DNA of 64,000 nt from Candidatus Levyibacteriota bacterium (GCA_016182425.1 JACPGP010000014.1:1-64000), one strand, 5' to 3'; positions 45,681 through 53,992 are shown, counted from the stretch's first letter. Program-made: numbers and translations. Notes: generated from the letters alone by a model not told the origin.

Positions 45681-45722
45681 TACCCATTGTGTTTTTGTGG
45701 CCACAAAACACTATTTTGGGTA
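45681..45722 (+). terminator. Long imperfect hairpin, terminator or regulatory structure
   Basis: TACCCA (45681-45686) pairs with TGGGTA (45717-45722). Inside it, GTGTTTTTGTGG (45689-45700) pairs with CCACAAAACAC (45701-45711) with one bulged base, centred on TGTGGCCACA. It lies just after the stop of the gene at 45188 and before the mraZ promoter. Only a weak T stretch follows, so it is not a textbook intrinsic terminator. Confidence 0.5.
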
Positions 45723-45756
45723 TTTTACCTCTTGACAAACAAATAGAAATTATTCC

Positions 45757-45796
45757 AAAATGGTATAAAGTGGGAAAAAGTGGGATAAAGGCAGGA
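45757..45796 (+). promoter_or_regulatory. MraZ-box operator overlapping an extended -10
   Basis: Four 10-bp direct repeats start at 45757, 45767, 45777 and 45787. The two middle ones read AAAGTGGGAA and AAAGTGGGAT; the outer two are degenerate (AAAATGGTAT, AAAGGCAGGA). MraZ regulators are known to bind repeated TGGG/GTGG boxes upstream of mraZ. TGGTATAAA within the array fits an extended -10, so binding would block it. A TTGACA at 45732 is too far (26 bp) from this -10. The mraZ ATG is at 45799. Confidence 0.75.
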
Positions 45797-45798
45797 AT

Positions 45799-46236
45799 AT
45801 GTTACTTGGACAGTTTGAGGGAAAAATTGATGAAAAAGGACGAACTGCTTTCCCTAAAAAATTACGGGAGGTCCTGGGCGACAAACTCATTATTACATTT
45901 GGATATGAAAATTCGCTTACTGTCGTATCCGAAGTTGGGTGGAGAGGGTTGCTTGAGGGAACAGAAGGGAAACCGTTTATCCAAAAAGAAGCAAGGGAAA
46001 CGCAAAGATTTTTACTTGGAGGAGCAAGTTTTGTGGAGCTCGATAGCAAAGGCAGGTTTATATTACCTTTCTACTTACGACAATTTGCAAAAATTGCGCA
46101 GGAGATTATATTCATAGGATTGTCGCGATACATTGAGATTTGGGATAAGGAGCACTGGGTAAAATACAGAGAGAACCTTGAAAAAAACATAGATACAATT
46201 GCGAAACGATTGATTGAGGGCGAACAAAAAACGTAA
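45799..46236 (+). CDS. mraZ: Division/cell wall cluster regulator MraZ
   Basis: A 145-aa protein with two AbrB-like half domains, each marked by D-x-K-G-R: DEKGRTAFP (11-19) and DSKGRFILP (about 81-89), as in all MraZ proteins. MraZ is a ring-forming DNA-binding regulator of its own operon. An AGGA ribosome-binding site lies within the last operator repeat just before the ATG. It starts the cluster with rsmH 6 bp downstream and is very likely autoregulated through the repeats at 45757-45796. Confidence 0.93.
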   Translation: MLLGQFEGKIDEKGRTAFPKKLREVLGDKLIITFGYENSLTVVSEVGWRGLLEGTEGKPFIQKEARETQRFLLGGASFVELDSKGRFILPFYLRQFAKIAQEIIFIGLSRYIEIWDKEHWVKYRENLEKNIDTIAKRLIEGEQKT

Positions 46237-46242
46237 ATCCTA

Positions 46243-47115
46243 ATGGATACGTATCACAAATCGGTTCTTTTACAAGAAGTTTTATCGTTTCTTAAAGTTG
46301 AGGGTGGAAAAAAATACATTGACGCAACATTGGGTGGAGGAGGACATACAAAAAAGATTTTAGAGCTGGGTGGAGAGGTGTTGAGTATAGATGTTGATCA
46401 AGATGCTATAGATTACGTTAGATCAAAGATCAAAGATTTAGGACGATTAACACTGGTACGGGGGAATTTTAAGGATATTGGGGAGATTGCACGTTTACAT
46501 GGGTTTGAGAAAGTAGCGGGAATTCTATTTGATTTAGGAGTATCAAGTCATCAATTAGATACAGCTTCCCGCGGTTTTAGCTTTCAGAAAGAAGGCCCAC
46601 TCGATATGCGAATGGACAAAAACCTTTCTCTGAAAGCGGCTGATCTTATTAATGTTTTAACGAAAGGAGAGCTCTATGAGCTTTATCGTAGATTGGGTGA
46701 GGAGCGTCATGCTCGCGCCATTGCTTCGGCTGTTGTTAGCGCCCGTCAAATAAAGCCGATTGCAACAACAACAGAACTGGCAAAAATAGTGCAGCTTGGC
46801 GCGCCTAAAAAATTTTCGAATATAAACCAGGCAACAAAAGTTTTTCAAGCATTGCGTATAGCAGTGAATGATGAATTAAACAGTCTTGAGGTTACTTTGC
46901 CAAAATCTCTGGATTTGCTTGAAAAAGAGGGAAGATTGGTAGTTATTTCTTTTCATTCCCTGGAAGATCGAATTGTAAAAAATGCATTTCGTTTCTTTTC
47001 GAATGCGAAAAAAGGAAAAATAATTACCAAAAAACCGATAACACCAAACTGGGAAGAGATTAAAAAAAACAAAAGGAGCAGGAGCGCCAGGATGCGCGTA
47101 TTTGAAAAATTATAA
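46243..47115 (+). CDS. rsmH: 16S rRNA (cytosine-1402-N4)-methyltransferase
   Basis: A 290-aa protein with YHKSVLLQEVL at the start, the SAM motif DATLGGGGHT (27-36), LFDLGVSSHQLD, GPLDMRMD, and the C-terminal VISFHSLEDRIVK. All are diagnostic RsmH (MraW) motifs. It methylates C1402 of 16S rRNA in the decoding site. Full family length. Two TCAAAGA units occur at 46433-46446 but encode normal family sequence. Confidence 0.95.
   Translation: MDTYHKSVLLQEVLSFLKVEGGKKYIDATLGGGGHTKKILELGGEVLSIDVDQDAIDYVRSKIKDLGRLTLVRGNFKDIGEIARLHGFEKVAGILFDLGVSSHQLDTASRGFSFQKEGPLDMRMDKNLSLKAADLINVLTKGELYELYRRLGEERHARAIASAVVSARQIKPIATTTELAKIVQLGAPKKFSNINQATKVFQALRIAVNDELNSLEVTLPKSLDLLEKEGRLVVISFHSLEDRIVKNAFRFFSNAKKGKIITKKPITPNWEEIKKNKRSRSARMRVFEKL
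46433..46446 (+). repeat. Two TCAAAGA heptamers in rsmH
   Basis: Two adjacent TCAAAGA units matching the TYARRNN pattern. The encoded SKIKD fits the normal RsmH sequence, so this may be chance. Confidence 0.3.
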
Positions 47116-47126
47116 TTAAGGAAGAT

Positions 47127-47411
47127 ATGAAAAAACAACATATTATAGTAACAATTGTTTTTTTACTGATTATTTCTCTTTCTATTTTGCAAGTGGTTGT
47201 TTCCAACAGTCTTTCTATCACCGGTATCACACTTTCTCGTTTAGAAACGGAGTTAACAAACTACCAGAGAGAAAACGCGCTTCTTAGAGAAAAGATGCTA
47301 CTGAATACTTCTCTTACGCAGATAGCCTCAAAAGCCGCCACGCTTGGATTCGAAGAGGGAAAGTCACAAATTGTGGTTGGTTCGCTATTGCCTATTGCGC
47401 TTCGGCCATGA
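47127..47411 (+). CDS. ftsL: FtsL-like septal membrane protein
   Basis: A 94-aa bitopic protein: short basic N-terminus, one helix (about 7-26), then a heptad-like coiled coil (LSRLETELTNYQRENALLREKM). The size, topology and position between rsmH and the class B PBP are those of FtsL, which bridges FtsB/FtsQ and the FtsWI synthase. Sequence conservation of FtsL is low, so the call rests on topology and synteny. It overlaps the PBP gene by an ATGA. Confidence 0.75.
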   Translation: MKKQHIIVTIVFLLIISLSILQVVVSNSLSITGITLSRLETELTNYQRENALLREKMLLNTSLTQIASKAATLGFEEGKSQIVVGSLLPIALRP

Positions 47412-49087
47412 CAGCCAGACTGCGTTTTACTTTCTTTTTTATAGTTTTTAGCTTCCTAGTTATTATCGGAAGGCTTTTTTACTGGCAGATTGTGAAGGCG
47501 GAGGAACTATCGCTTCTTGGACAATCGCAGTATGACGCCTTTGTAAAGATAACACCCAAAAGAGGAGAAATAAAAACCTCGGATGGATTTCCTATTGTGG
47601 CAAACAAGGTCTCGTTTTTGGTTTTTGCGACTCCCAAAGAGGTAAAAGAAAAGAATAAAACAATTGATTTTATTTCCTCACTTTTAACCATTGATAGTGC
47701 AACAATCAGCGCTCAACTTTCCCTTCCTCGATTTTGGGTTCCGCTAAAAACAGGTGTTGATAATGCCACGAAAGAAATGATAGAGAAAACAAGAATTGCG
47801 GGTATTGGTTTTGAACCACAGTTTACACGTCTTTATCCCGAAAGCTCAATGGCAGCCCATCTTATCGGATTTGTTGGAAAAGATGAGAATGGGGAAGATA
47901 AAGGATATTTTGGTTTAGAGGGATTCTATAATAGACAATTAAGAGGAAAATCGGGTATGGCGGTGCAGGCACGAGATGCGCTGGGTCGGCCAATTTTGTC
48001 TAGAATGAGTGGCAAGACAGGAGCGATTGATGGAAGGTCTTTTATAGTAAATATTGATAGGGCAATACAGTTTATTGCAGAAAAGAGGTTAAAAAAAGGA
48101 ATAGAAAGATATCAGGCAAGTGGGGGTATGGTTGGTATTCTTGATCCGAAAACCGGTAATGTGCTAGCTATGGCTTCTTACCCTTCATTTGATCCAAAGA
48201 CATACTGGGAATTTTCAGAAGATGTATACAAAAATCCTTTTATTTCAAATCTCTACGAACCAGGATCAACATTTAAAGCGTTGGTAATGGCCTCTGCTTT
48301 GGATGGTAAAGTTGTGAAACCAGAAACAAAATGCCCAGTCTGCGGCGGGCCGGTAAATTTAGGAGGATATGAAATAAGAACCTGGAACAATAAATATTAT
48401 CAGAATTCAACCATGACTGATGTGATCATGCACTCAGATAACATAGGCATGGTCTACGCTGGGAGTATGCTTGGTATTGATCGTTTGCTTTCATATCTTA
48501 ACAAGTTTGGTATAGGGCAGCTAACAGGAATTGATTTGCAGGGCGAGGTGGCACCCAACTTGCGTTCGGCTGATAAGTGGTATCCACTAGATATTGCAAC
48601 ACTCTCTTTTGGTCAAGGAATATCGGTAACGCCTATTGAGTTACTTTCTGGTTTTTCGGCAATTGCCAATGAGGGCAGGCGCATGGAGCCACATGTTGTT
48701 GCAAAAATTCAAACACCAGAGGGAGAGACGATAGTAATACCGCCAAAAGTTTTGGAGCAGCCGATTTCTCCTACAACGGCCAAAGTGATGACTGAAATGT
48801 TGATTAATGCTGTGTCAAATGGAGAGGCAAAATGGGCAAGGCCAAAGGGATATCGCATTGCAGGTAAAACTGGCACGTCACAAATACCTATTGCAGGACA
48901 TTACGATCCAGATAAAACCATTGCATCCTTTATCGGGTTTGCACCAGCAGATGACCCCAAATTCTCGATGTTGGTGATTGTAGATCGTCCCACAACCTCA
49001 ATCTACGGTTCCGAAACCGCCGCACCCATCTTTTTTGACATCGCCCGTGACCTTTTAACCTACTACAACATCCCCCCAACAGAATAA
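47408..49087 (+). CDS. ftsI: Class B penicillin-binding protein, FtsI/PBP3-type transpeptidase
   Basis: A 559-aa protein with an N-terminal anchor (about 6-28), a PBP dimerisation domain with RGEIKTSDG, and a transpeptidase domain. The catalytic triad motifs are STFK (Ser287, Lys290), SDN (343-345) and KTG (487-489). There are no PASTA repeats. It cross-links septal peptidoglycan with FtsW, which lies at the end of this cluster. Position after ftsL and before murE is the standard dcw order. Confidence 0.93.
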   Translation: MTARLRFTFFFIVFSFLVIIGRLFYWQIVKAEELSLLGQSQYDAFVKITPKRGEIKTSDGFPIVANKVSFLVFATPKEVKEKNKTIDFISSLLTIDSATISAQLSLPRFWVPLKTGVDNATKEMIEKTRIAGIGFEPQFTRLYPESSMAAHLIGFVGKDENGEDKGYFGLEGFYNRQLRGKSGMAVQARDALGRPILSRMSGKTGAIDGRSFIVNIDRAIQFIAEKRLKKGIERYQASGGMVGILDPKTGNVLAMASYPSFDPKTYWEFSEDVYKNPFISNLYEPGSTFKALVMASALDGKVVKPETKCPVCGGPVNLGGYEIRTWNNKYYQNSTMTDVIMHSDNIGMVYAGSMLGIDRLLSYLNKFGIGQLTGIDLQGEVAPNLRSADKWYPLDIATLSFGQGISVTPIELLSGFSAIANEGRRMEPHVVAKIQTPEGETIVIPPKVLEQPISPTTAKVMTEMLINAVSNGEAKWARPKGYRIAGKTGTSQIPIAGHYDPDKTIASFIGFAPADDPKFSMLVIVDRPTTSIYGSETAAPIFFDIARDLLTYYNIPPTE

Positions 49088-49104
49088 TTTCTTCTCAAAA
49101 ACGG

Positions 49105-49110
49105 TATAAT
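49105..49110 (+). promoter_or_regulatory. -10 for leaderless murE
   Basis: A perfect TATAAT ends 7 nt before the murE ATG at 49118. No convincing -35. The gap after ftsI is only 30 bp, so the site may give an internal transcript of the mur block. Confidence 0.5.
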
Positions 49111-49117
49111 AGAGCCT

Positions 49118-50257
49118 ATGTGGCAAGATGTTAAGAATGTACATCACTTTTTTAGTTCTGTTTTGGCAAATGTTTGGTATGGGTTTCCCTCAAAAAAACT
49201 GACTGTTATTGGTGTTACGGGGACAGATGGAAAGACGACAACAGTTAATCTTATCTATCACATCTTAAAAAATGTAGGATACGAGGTTTCAATGATTTCA
49301 TCGGTGGGCGCAGTTATCAATGGTAAAAAATATGATATAGGGTTTCATGTGACCACGCCATCAGCTTGGCAGATACAAAAATTTTTAACAAAAGCAAAAG
49401 GGTGTTTAATACTTGAAGTTACTTCACACGCGCTTGATCAATACCGGGTGTGGGGTATAGATTTTGCAGTTGGGGTTTTGACTAATATAACTAATGAGCA
49501 CTTGGATTATCACAAAAGCTACGATAACTACGTGAGGACAAAAGTTCGGCTGCTTAAGAAAGCAAAAATTGCCGTAGTAAATAGGGATGACGACTCCTAT
49601 GGAGTGATTTCCAATAAATTTATAACGTACGGAATCAAAAATAAGGCTGATGTAACGCCTAAAGTTTTTCCATTCAAAACTAAGTTGATTGGAGATTTTA
49701 ATAAATATAATATTTTGGCTGCGGTTACAGCTTGTCGCCAACTTGGGGTTTCCGATGATAAAATACGCTATGCTATCGAAACATTTACGTTACCTGTTGG
49801 TAGAGCAGAGGTGATGCATGAGGATAATTTTACGGTAATGATTGATTTTGCTCATACACCAAATGCCCTGGAGCAGATACTGCGATCCTTAAGACCTGAA
49901 ATTAAGGGGAGAATTATTCATGTCTTTGGAAGTGCTGGAGAAAGAGACAGACAAAAACGACCCAAAATGGGTGAAGTGTCGGCAAAGTACGCCGATGTTA
50001 TTGTTTTGACAGCTGAAGATCCAAGATCAGAATCAATGGAAAAAATTATGGAGGATATAGAGCTGGGAATTCAGAATAAAACCGTGATAAAGATTACAGA
50101 CAGACAGGAGGCGATAACGGCTGCAATTAAGATGGCAAAGAAGGGAGATTTTGTTTTATTAACAGGAAAAAGCCATGAGCAGTCAATGAATTATGGAAAA
50201 GGCGAGGAGCCATGGAATGAATTTGATGCAGTAAAACAAGCATTAAAAGAATTATGA
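49118..50257 (+). CDS. murE: MurE-type UDP-MurNAc-peptide ligase, lacking the N-terminal domain
   Basis: A 379-aa ATP-dependent ligase. The P-loop GVTGTDGKTTT (about 32-42) comes after only 30 residues. Then ITNEHLDYHKSYDNYVRTK (the carbamylated-Lys region is shortened), DFAHTPNALEQIL and GSAGERDRQKRP follow as in MurE. The C-terminal EDPRSE stands where mDAP-type MurE has DNPR, so meso-DAP addition is possible; an L-Lys enzyme would lack this Arg. Usual MurE is about 490 aa, so the canonical N-terminal UDP-binding domain is absent. It overlaps murC by an ATGA. Confidence 0.85.
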   Translation: MWQDVKNVHHFFSSVLANVWYGFPSKKLTVIGVTGTDGKTTTVNLIYHILKNVGYEVSMISSVGAVINGKKYDIGFHVTTPSAWQIQKFLTKAKGCLILEVTSHALDQYRVWGIDFAVGVLTNITNEHLDYHKSYDNYVRTKVRLLKKAKIAVVNRDDDSYGVISNKFITYGIKNKADVTPKVFPFKTKLIGDFNKYNILAAVTACRQLGVSDDKIRYAIETFTLPVGRAEVMHEDNFTVMIDFAHTPNALEQILRSLRPEIKGRIIHVFGSAGERDRQKRPKMGEVSAKYADVIVLTAEDPRSESMEKIMEDIELGIQNKTVIKITDRQEAITAAIKMAKKGDFVLLTGKSHEQSMNYGKGEEPWNEFDAVKQALKEL

Positions 50258-51675
50258 GTAAGATTAAATCAATTCATTTTGTAGGCATAAAAGGGGTTGG
50301 GATGGCGCCTTTGGCGATTATTGCTAAAGAAGCAGGATTTCGTGTTTCCGGTTGTGACATCAAGGAGGAGTTTATTACAGATGAGCCACTACAAAAAGCC
50401 GGTATTATTCCAATTGTGGGTTTTAGTAAGAATCATATTAGGTCTTGTGATTTAATTATTACTACAGGAGCACATGGCGGGTTTGATAACCTTGAGGTTG
50501 TAAGCGCAAGAGAGCAGGGTATCCCTATATGGACCCAGGGAGAGGCTGTTGGGAAATTTATGGAGGGGGAGATTTTTAATAGGAAGCAGTTTGGTATTTC
50601 GATTACCGGATCACATGGTAAAACTACCACAACCGCCATGCTGGCGACTGTTTTGAAGCAGGCGGGAATGGATCCTTCGTATATTGTTGGAACCGGCATT
50701 GTTCCATCTTTGGGAAGCAACGGACATTATGGTCGTGGAAAATATTTTGTTGCCGAGGCAGATGAGTATGCGACTGAACCCAGTTATGATAAAACCGTTA
50801 AATTTCTGTGGCAGCGTCCGGAAATTGCGATTTTTACCAATATTGAGCTTGATCATACCGATTTGTATCCATCGGTTGATGTTATCCGAGAGGCATTTTT
50901 GCAATTTGCCAATCAGCTTCCTTTAAAGGGTGTGCTTATAGCGTATGGTTCTGATCCACAGGTGCATAAACTATTGAGAGAGTTCAGAGGTCATTCGATT
51001 ACCTATGGGTTTACACAAGACAATGATTTTGCCATTACAAGGGTTAGTAATTCCGATGCGCAAACATTCTTTTGGTTGTCAAACAAAGGTAATTCGCTTG
51101 GAGAATTTACGCTTTCCATCCCTGGAGAACATAATACTCTTAATGCAACTGCGGCAATTATAGCCAGTCTTGAGTGCGGAATTTCGATTGATTTAATAAA
51201 GCGAGGACTTATCAAGTTTGTGGGAAGCAAGAGGAGATTTGAATACGTTGGCACGCTGCCTTCAGGAGCATTACTATATGATGATTATGCACATCACCCT
51301 ACAGAGATAAAAAAGACTTTGTCGGCATTTCGAAAGCGATTCCCAAAATATAAATTAGTTTGTTTTTTTCAACCGCATACTTATTCTCGAACAAAGTCAT
51401 TGTTCGATCAATTTGTTAGTTCATTTAATGCTGCGGATACTGTTATTATAAGCAATATTTATTCATCTCTTCGTGAAAGACCAGATCCAACCATATCATC
51501 GAAGCTTCTGGTTGATGGAATACGTAAGTTTCATAAAGAGGCGCTCTTTTTGCCAGAGCTTTATGATGTGGTAGAATATATCAAACGACAACAGTATGGA
51601 AAGGATACTGTTGTTATTACTATGGGAGCCGGCGATATCTACAAAATAGGTCAAAAGTTAAAAGTCAAAAGTTAA
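50254..51675 (+). CDS. murC: UDP-N-acetylmuramate--L-alanine ligase
   Basis: A 473-aa Mur ligase with all three domains. The N-terminal GIKGVGM loop is at 11-17, the P-loop TGSHGKTTT at 118-126, an EADEYATEPS stretch near 168, and the MurC-specific YDDYAHHPTEI. It adds L-Ala to UDP-MurNAc. The last residues (GQKLKVKS) and the stop codon are encoded by a heptamer repeat array that runs up to the murB start, so the C-terminal tail is probably not ancestral. Confidence 0.92.
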   Translation: MSKIKSIHFVGIKGVGMAPLAIIAKEAGFRVSGCDIKEEFITDEPLQKAGIIPIVGFSKNHIRSCDLIITTGAHGGFDNLEVVSAREQGIPIWTQGEAVGKFMEGEIFNRKQFGISITGSHGKTTTTAMLATVLKQAGMDPSYIVGTGIVPSLGSNGHYGRGKYFVAEADEYATEPSYDKTVKFLWQRPEIAIFTNIELDHTDLYPSVDVIREAFLQFANQLPLKGVLIAYGSDPQVHKLLREFRGHSITYGFTQDNDFAITRVSNSDAQTFFWLSNKGNSLGEFTLSIPGEHNTLNATAAIIASLECGISIDLIKRGLIKFVGSKRRFEYVGTLPSGALLYDDYAHHPTEIKKTLSAFRKRFPKYKLVCFFQPHTYSRTKSLFDQFVSSFNAADTVIISNIYSSLRERPDPTISSKLLVDGIRKFHKEALFLPELYDVVEYIKRQQYGKDTVVITMGAGDIYKIGQKLKVKS

Positions 51676-51678
51676 AAG
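51651..51678 (+). repeat. Heptamer array TCAAAAG/TTAAAAG at the murC-murB junction
   Basis: Alternating TCAAAAG, TTAAAAG, TCAAAAG and TTAAAAG. It encodes the last residues and stop of murC and fills the 5-bp gap to the murB ATG at 51681, providing no ribosome-binding site. It follows the TYARRNN pattern. Confidence 0.88.
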
Positions 51679-51680
51679 TT

Positions 51681-52658
51681 ATGGACACGAAAAGAAAAGA
51701 ACTAGAGAAACTATTTGGATCAAGATTACGGCAAAATGAGCCGATGAGTGCTCATACCACTTTTAAGATTGGTGGGCCTGCGCAGTATTATCTTGATGTC
51801 GATAAAACAGAGGATATTGTAAAGGCAGTAAAAGCGGCAAAGAGGCTTGGAATACCCCTTTTTATCTTTGGTGGAGGATCGAATATTATTATTTCGGATA
51901 ATGGCATGAAAGGGCTTGTTATTAAAAATAATTGTCGAAAATTCGATGTCTTCCAAATGAGCGGCAGAATAAAAAACCAAAAAATTGACCTCGCAAAAGC
52001 GCTGGTATTTGCCGAGGGAGGAGTGATTATGAATCAACTTGTTCGTTTTACCATAGAACAGAGTTTAGGTGGCCTGGAGTATCAATTAGGATTGCCAGGG
52101 ACAGTGGGAGGAGGAGTATGCATGAACTCCAATTTTCCTAGAATTGGAGTCTATGTCGGAGATTGTTTGTACAGCGCAAAACTTGTGACGAAAGATGGCG
52201 AAGTGAAAGAGGTTGATAATAGTTACTTTCATTTTGCCTATGATAAGAGCATTTTGCAAGAGAGCAAAGAGATTGTTTTGTCAGTTGTTTTTCGGCTTTC
52301 ACCAGAAGACAAAAAAATATTATGGGAGCGGGGAATGGAGGCTCTTGATTATCGTAATAGTACACAACCAAAAGGAGCTTCAGCTGGATGTACCTTTAGA
52401 AATATTTCAATTGTTGATGCGATGCGAGTTCCTACTCCTGATCGAATTACCTCTGCGGGTTATCTTATTGATAAAACAGGCTTAAAAGGAAAAAGAATAG
52501 GAGATGCAATGATTTCTGATATGCATGCGAATTTTATTCTTAATATGGGGCATGCTAAGGCAGAAGACGTGTTAGCTCTTGTGAATCTCATAAAAGATGA
52601 GGTGAAAAGAAAATTTGACGTACCGCTGCATTTGGAAGTAAAAACCATTGGGTTTTGA
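51681..52658 (+). CDS. murB: UDP-N-acetylenolpyruvoylglucosamine reductase
   Basis: A 325-aa FAD enzyme: HTTFKIGGPAQYY (25-37), IFGGGSNIIISDNG (62-75), GLPGTVGGGVCMN (137-149) and the C-terminal LHLEVKTIG. It reduces UDP-GlcNAc-enolpyruvate to UDP-MurNAc with NADPH. The proton-donor motif usually read as Gly-Ser-x-Phe is SAGCTFRN here (about 234-241), so Cys237 takes the place of the catalytic Ser. A Cys at this position could still act. It precedes murA by 5 bp. Confidence 0.93.
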   Translation: MDTKRKELEKLFGSRLRQNEPMSAHTTFKIGGPAQYYLDVDKTEDIVKAVKAAKRLGIPLFIFGGGSNIIISDNGMKGLVIKNNCRKFDVFQMSGRIKNQKIDLAKALVFAEGGVIMNQLVRFTIEQSLGGLEYQLGLPGTVGGGVCMNSNFPRIGVYVGDCLYSAKLVTKDGEVKEVDNSYFHFAYDKSILQESKEIVLSVVFRLSPEDKKILWERGMEALDYRNSTQPKGASAGCTFRNISIVDAMRVPTPDRITSAGYLIDKTGLKGKRIGDAMISDMHANFILNMGHAKAEDVLALVNLIKDEVKRKFDVPLHLEVKTIGF

Positions 52659-52663
52659 GGTTT

Positions 52664-53989
52664 ATGGAAAAATTTATTGTGAATGGCGGAAAAAAACTAA
52701 CTGGACAGATAAAAGTTTCAGGTGCAAAAAATGTTGTGCTAAAGGCTCTTGTAGCAGCATGTTTAACAGACGAGGAGGTTATTATTGAAAATGTTCCGCT
52801 TATTTCTGATTTATTCACAATGATTGGAATCATCAAAGAGCTTGGCGGAACAGCAAAAGTTCATGATCATACGGTTATGGTAAAAATGGAAACAATTACC
52901 AACAAAAAGATTGCTTTAGATAAAGCAGCAGAGGTTCGAACTTCCTCGCTCTTTTTAGCGCCACTTTTAGCCCGTACTGGTGAGGCGTTGGTGCCAAATC
53001 CTGGAGGCTGTCGCATTGGAGCGCGTCCAATTGATAGAACCATTGAGGGACTTAGAAAAATGAATGTGTCAATTACATATAACAGCAAAGATGGGTATTT
53101 TCATGCCAAGACCAAAGACTTGCTGGGAGTGGAGTATTTATTTGAAAAGAGTACCCATACCGGAACAGAAACAATGATTCTAGTCTCTGTTTTAGCAAAA
53201 GGGCAGACAATATTGCGTAACGCTGCACAAGAGCCCGAAATAGACGAACTTATAGAATTTCTAAATCTGATGGGTGCTCAAATTCGAAAAACACAAGATC
53301 GAACAATTATTATTGATGGCGTTTCTAAATTGCATGGAGGAAAATTGATAGTAGGGCCGGATAGAAACGAAGTTGTTACTTATGCTATTGCAGCAATCAT
53401 TACTGAGGGAGATATTACAGTGCAAGGAACGAATGTAAAAGGGCTTGTTGATTTTTTGGATGCCTTAGAAGCATGCGGGGCAGGATATGAGAAAAAAGAA
53501 AACGGCATACGCTTTTTTTACAAGAGAGAGTTGCGAGCAACAAACATAACAACTTCGTATTATCCTGGATTTATGACTGATTGGCAAAGTCCCTGGGCGG
53601 TTTTAATGACAAAAGCACATGGAACATCAGTTATTCACGAAACTGTTTTTGAGAGCAGATTTGGATACGTAGAAGAGCTTAGAAAAATGGGCGCACACAT
53701 TACTTTCTTTAATCCCAAGGTAAAAGATTCAGAAAAAGTATATAACTTTAATCTCGATAAAGAAGCAGCAAGTAGTTTTCATGCTATTAAAGTTTATGGA
53801 CCAACGCAGTTGCATAATGCAGTAGTACATATATCGGATTTACGAGCAGGAGCAACGCTTGTTTTGGCAGCTTTGGCGGCATTTGGAACAAGCGCTATTT
53901 TTGGGGTGGAGAAGCTCGATCGAGGATATGAGGCATTTGATAGATGTCTTTCACATTTGGGGGCAGATATCAAGCGGATAAAAGAATAA
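52664..53989 (+). CDS. murA: UDP-N-acetylglucosamine 1-carboxyvinyltransferase
   Basis: A 441-aa EPSP-synthase-fold enzyme. It has GGKKLTGQIKVSGAKN (Lys22), the active-site loop NPGGCRIGARPID with Cys116 (the fosfomycin-target Cys, so sensitivity is expected), and the C-terminal LRAGATLVLAALAA. It adds enolpyruvate to UDP-GlcNAc, the first committed step of peptidoglycan synthesis. I use the ATG at 52664; an upstream in-frame TTG overlaps the murB stop. murA inside the mur operon is unusual for most model bacteria. Confidence 0.95.
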   Translation: MEKFIVNGGKKLTGQIKVSGAKNVVLKALVAACLTDEEVIIENVPLISDLFTMIGIIKELGGTAKVHDHTVMVKMETITNKKIALDKAAEVRTSSLFLAPLLARTGEALVPNPGGCRIGARPIDRTIEGLRKMNVSITYNSKDGYFHAKTKDLLGVEYLFEKSTHTGTETMILVSVLAKGQTILRNAAQEPEIDELIEFLNLMGAQIRKTQDRTIIIDGVSKLHGGKLIVGPDRNEVVTYAIAAIITEGDITVQGTNVKGLVDFLDALEACGAGYEKKENGIRFFYKRELRATNITTSYYPGFMTDWQSPWAVLMTKAHGTSVIHETVFESRFGYVEELRKMGAHITFFNPKVKDSEKVYNFNLDKEAASSFHAIKVYGPTQLHNAVVHISDLRAGATLVLAALAAFGTSAIFGVEKLDRGYEAFDRCLSHLGADIKRIKE

Positions 53990-53992
53990 TAT

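Noticed and set aside
45732..45769. Classical -35/-10 promoter pair TTGACA and TATAAA before mraZ
   Set aside because: The spacing is 26 bp, too long for sigma70; the extended -10 alone is the better reading.
45689..46117. A 142-codon open frame overlapping mraZ
   Set aside because: It is in another frame of the mraZ region, has no recognisable motifs, and overlaps the operator. mraZ in the other frame has both diagnostic D-x-K-G-R motifs.
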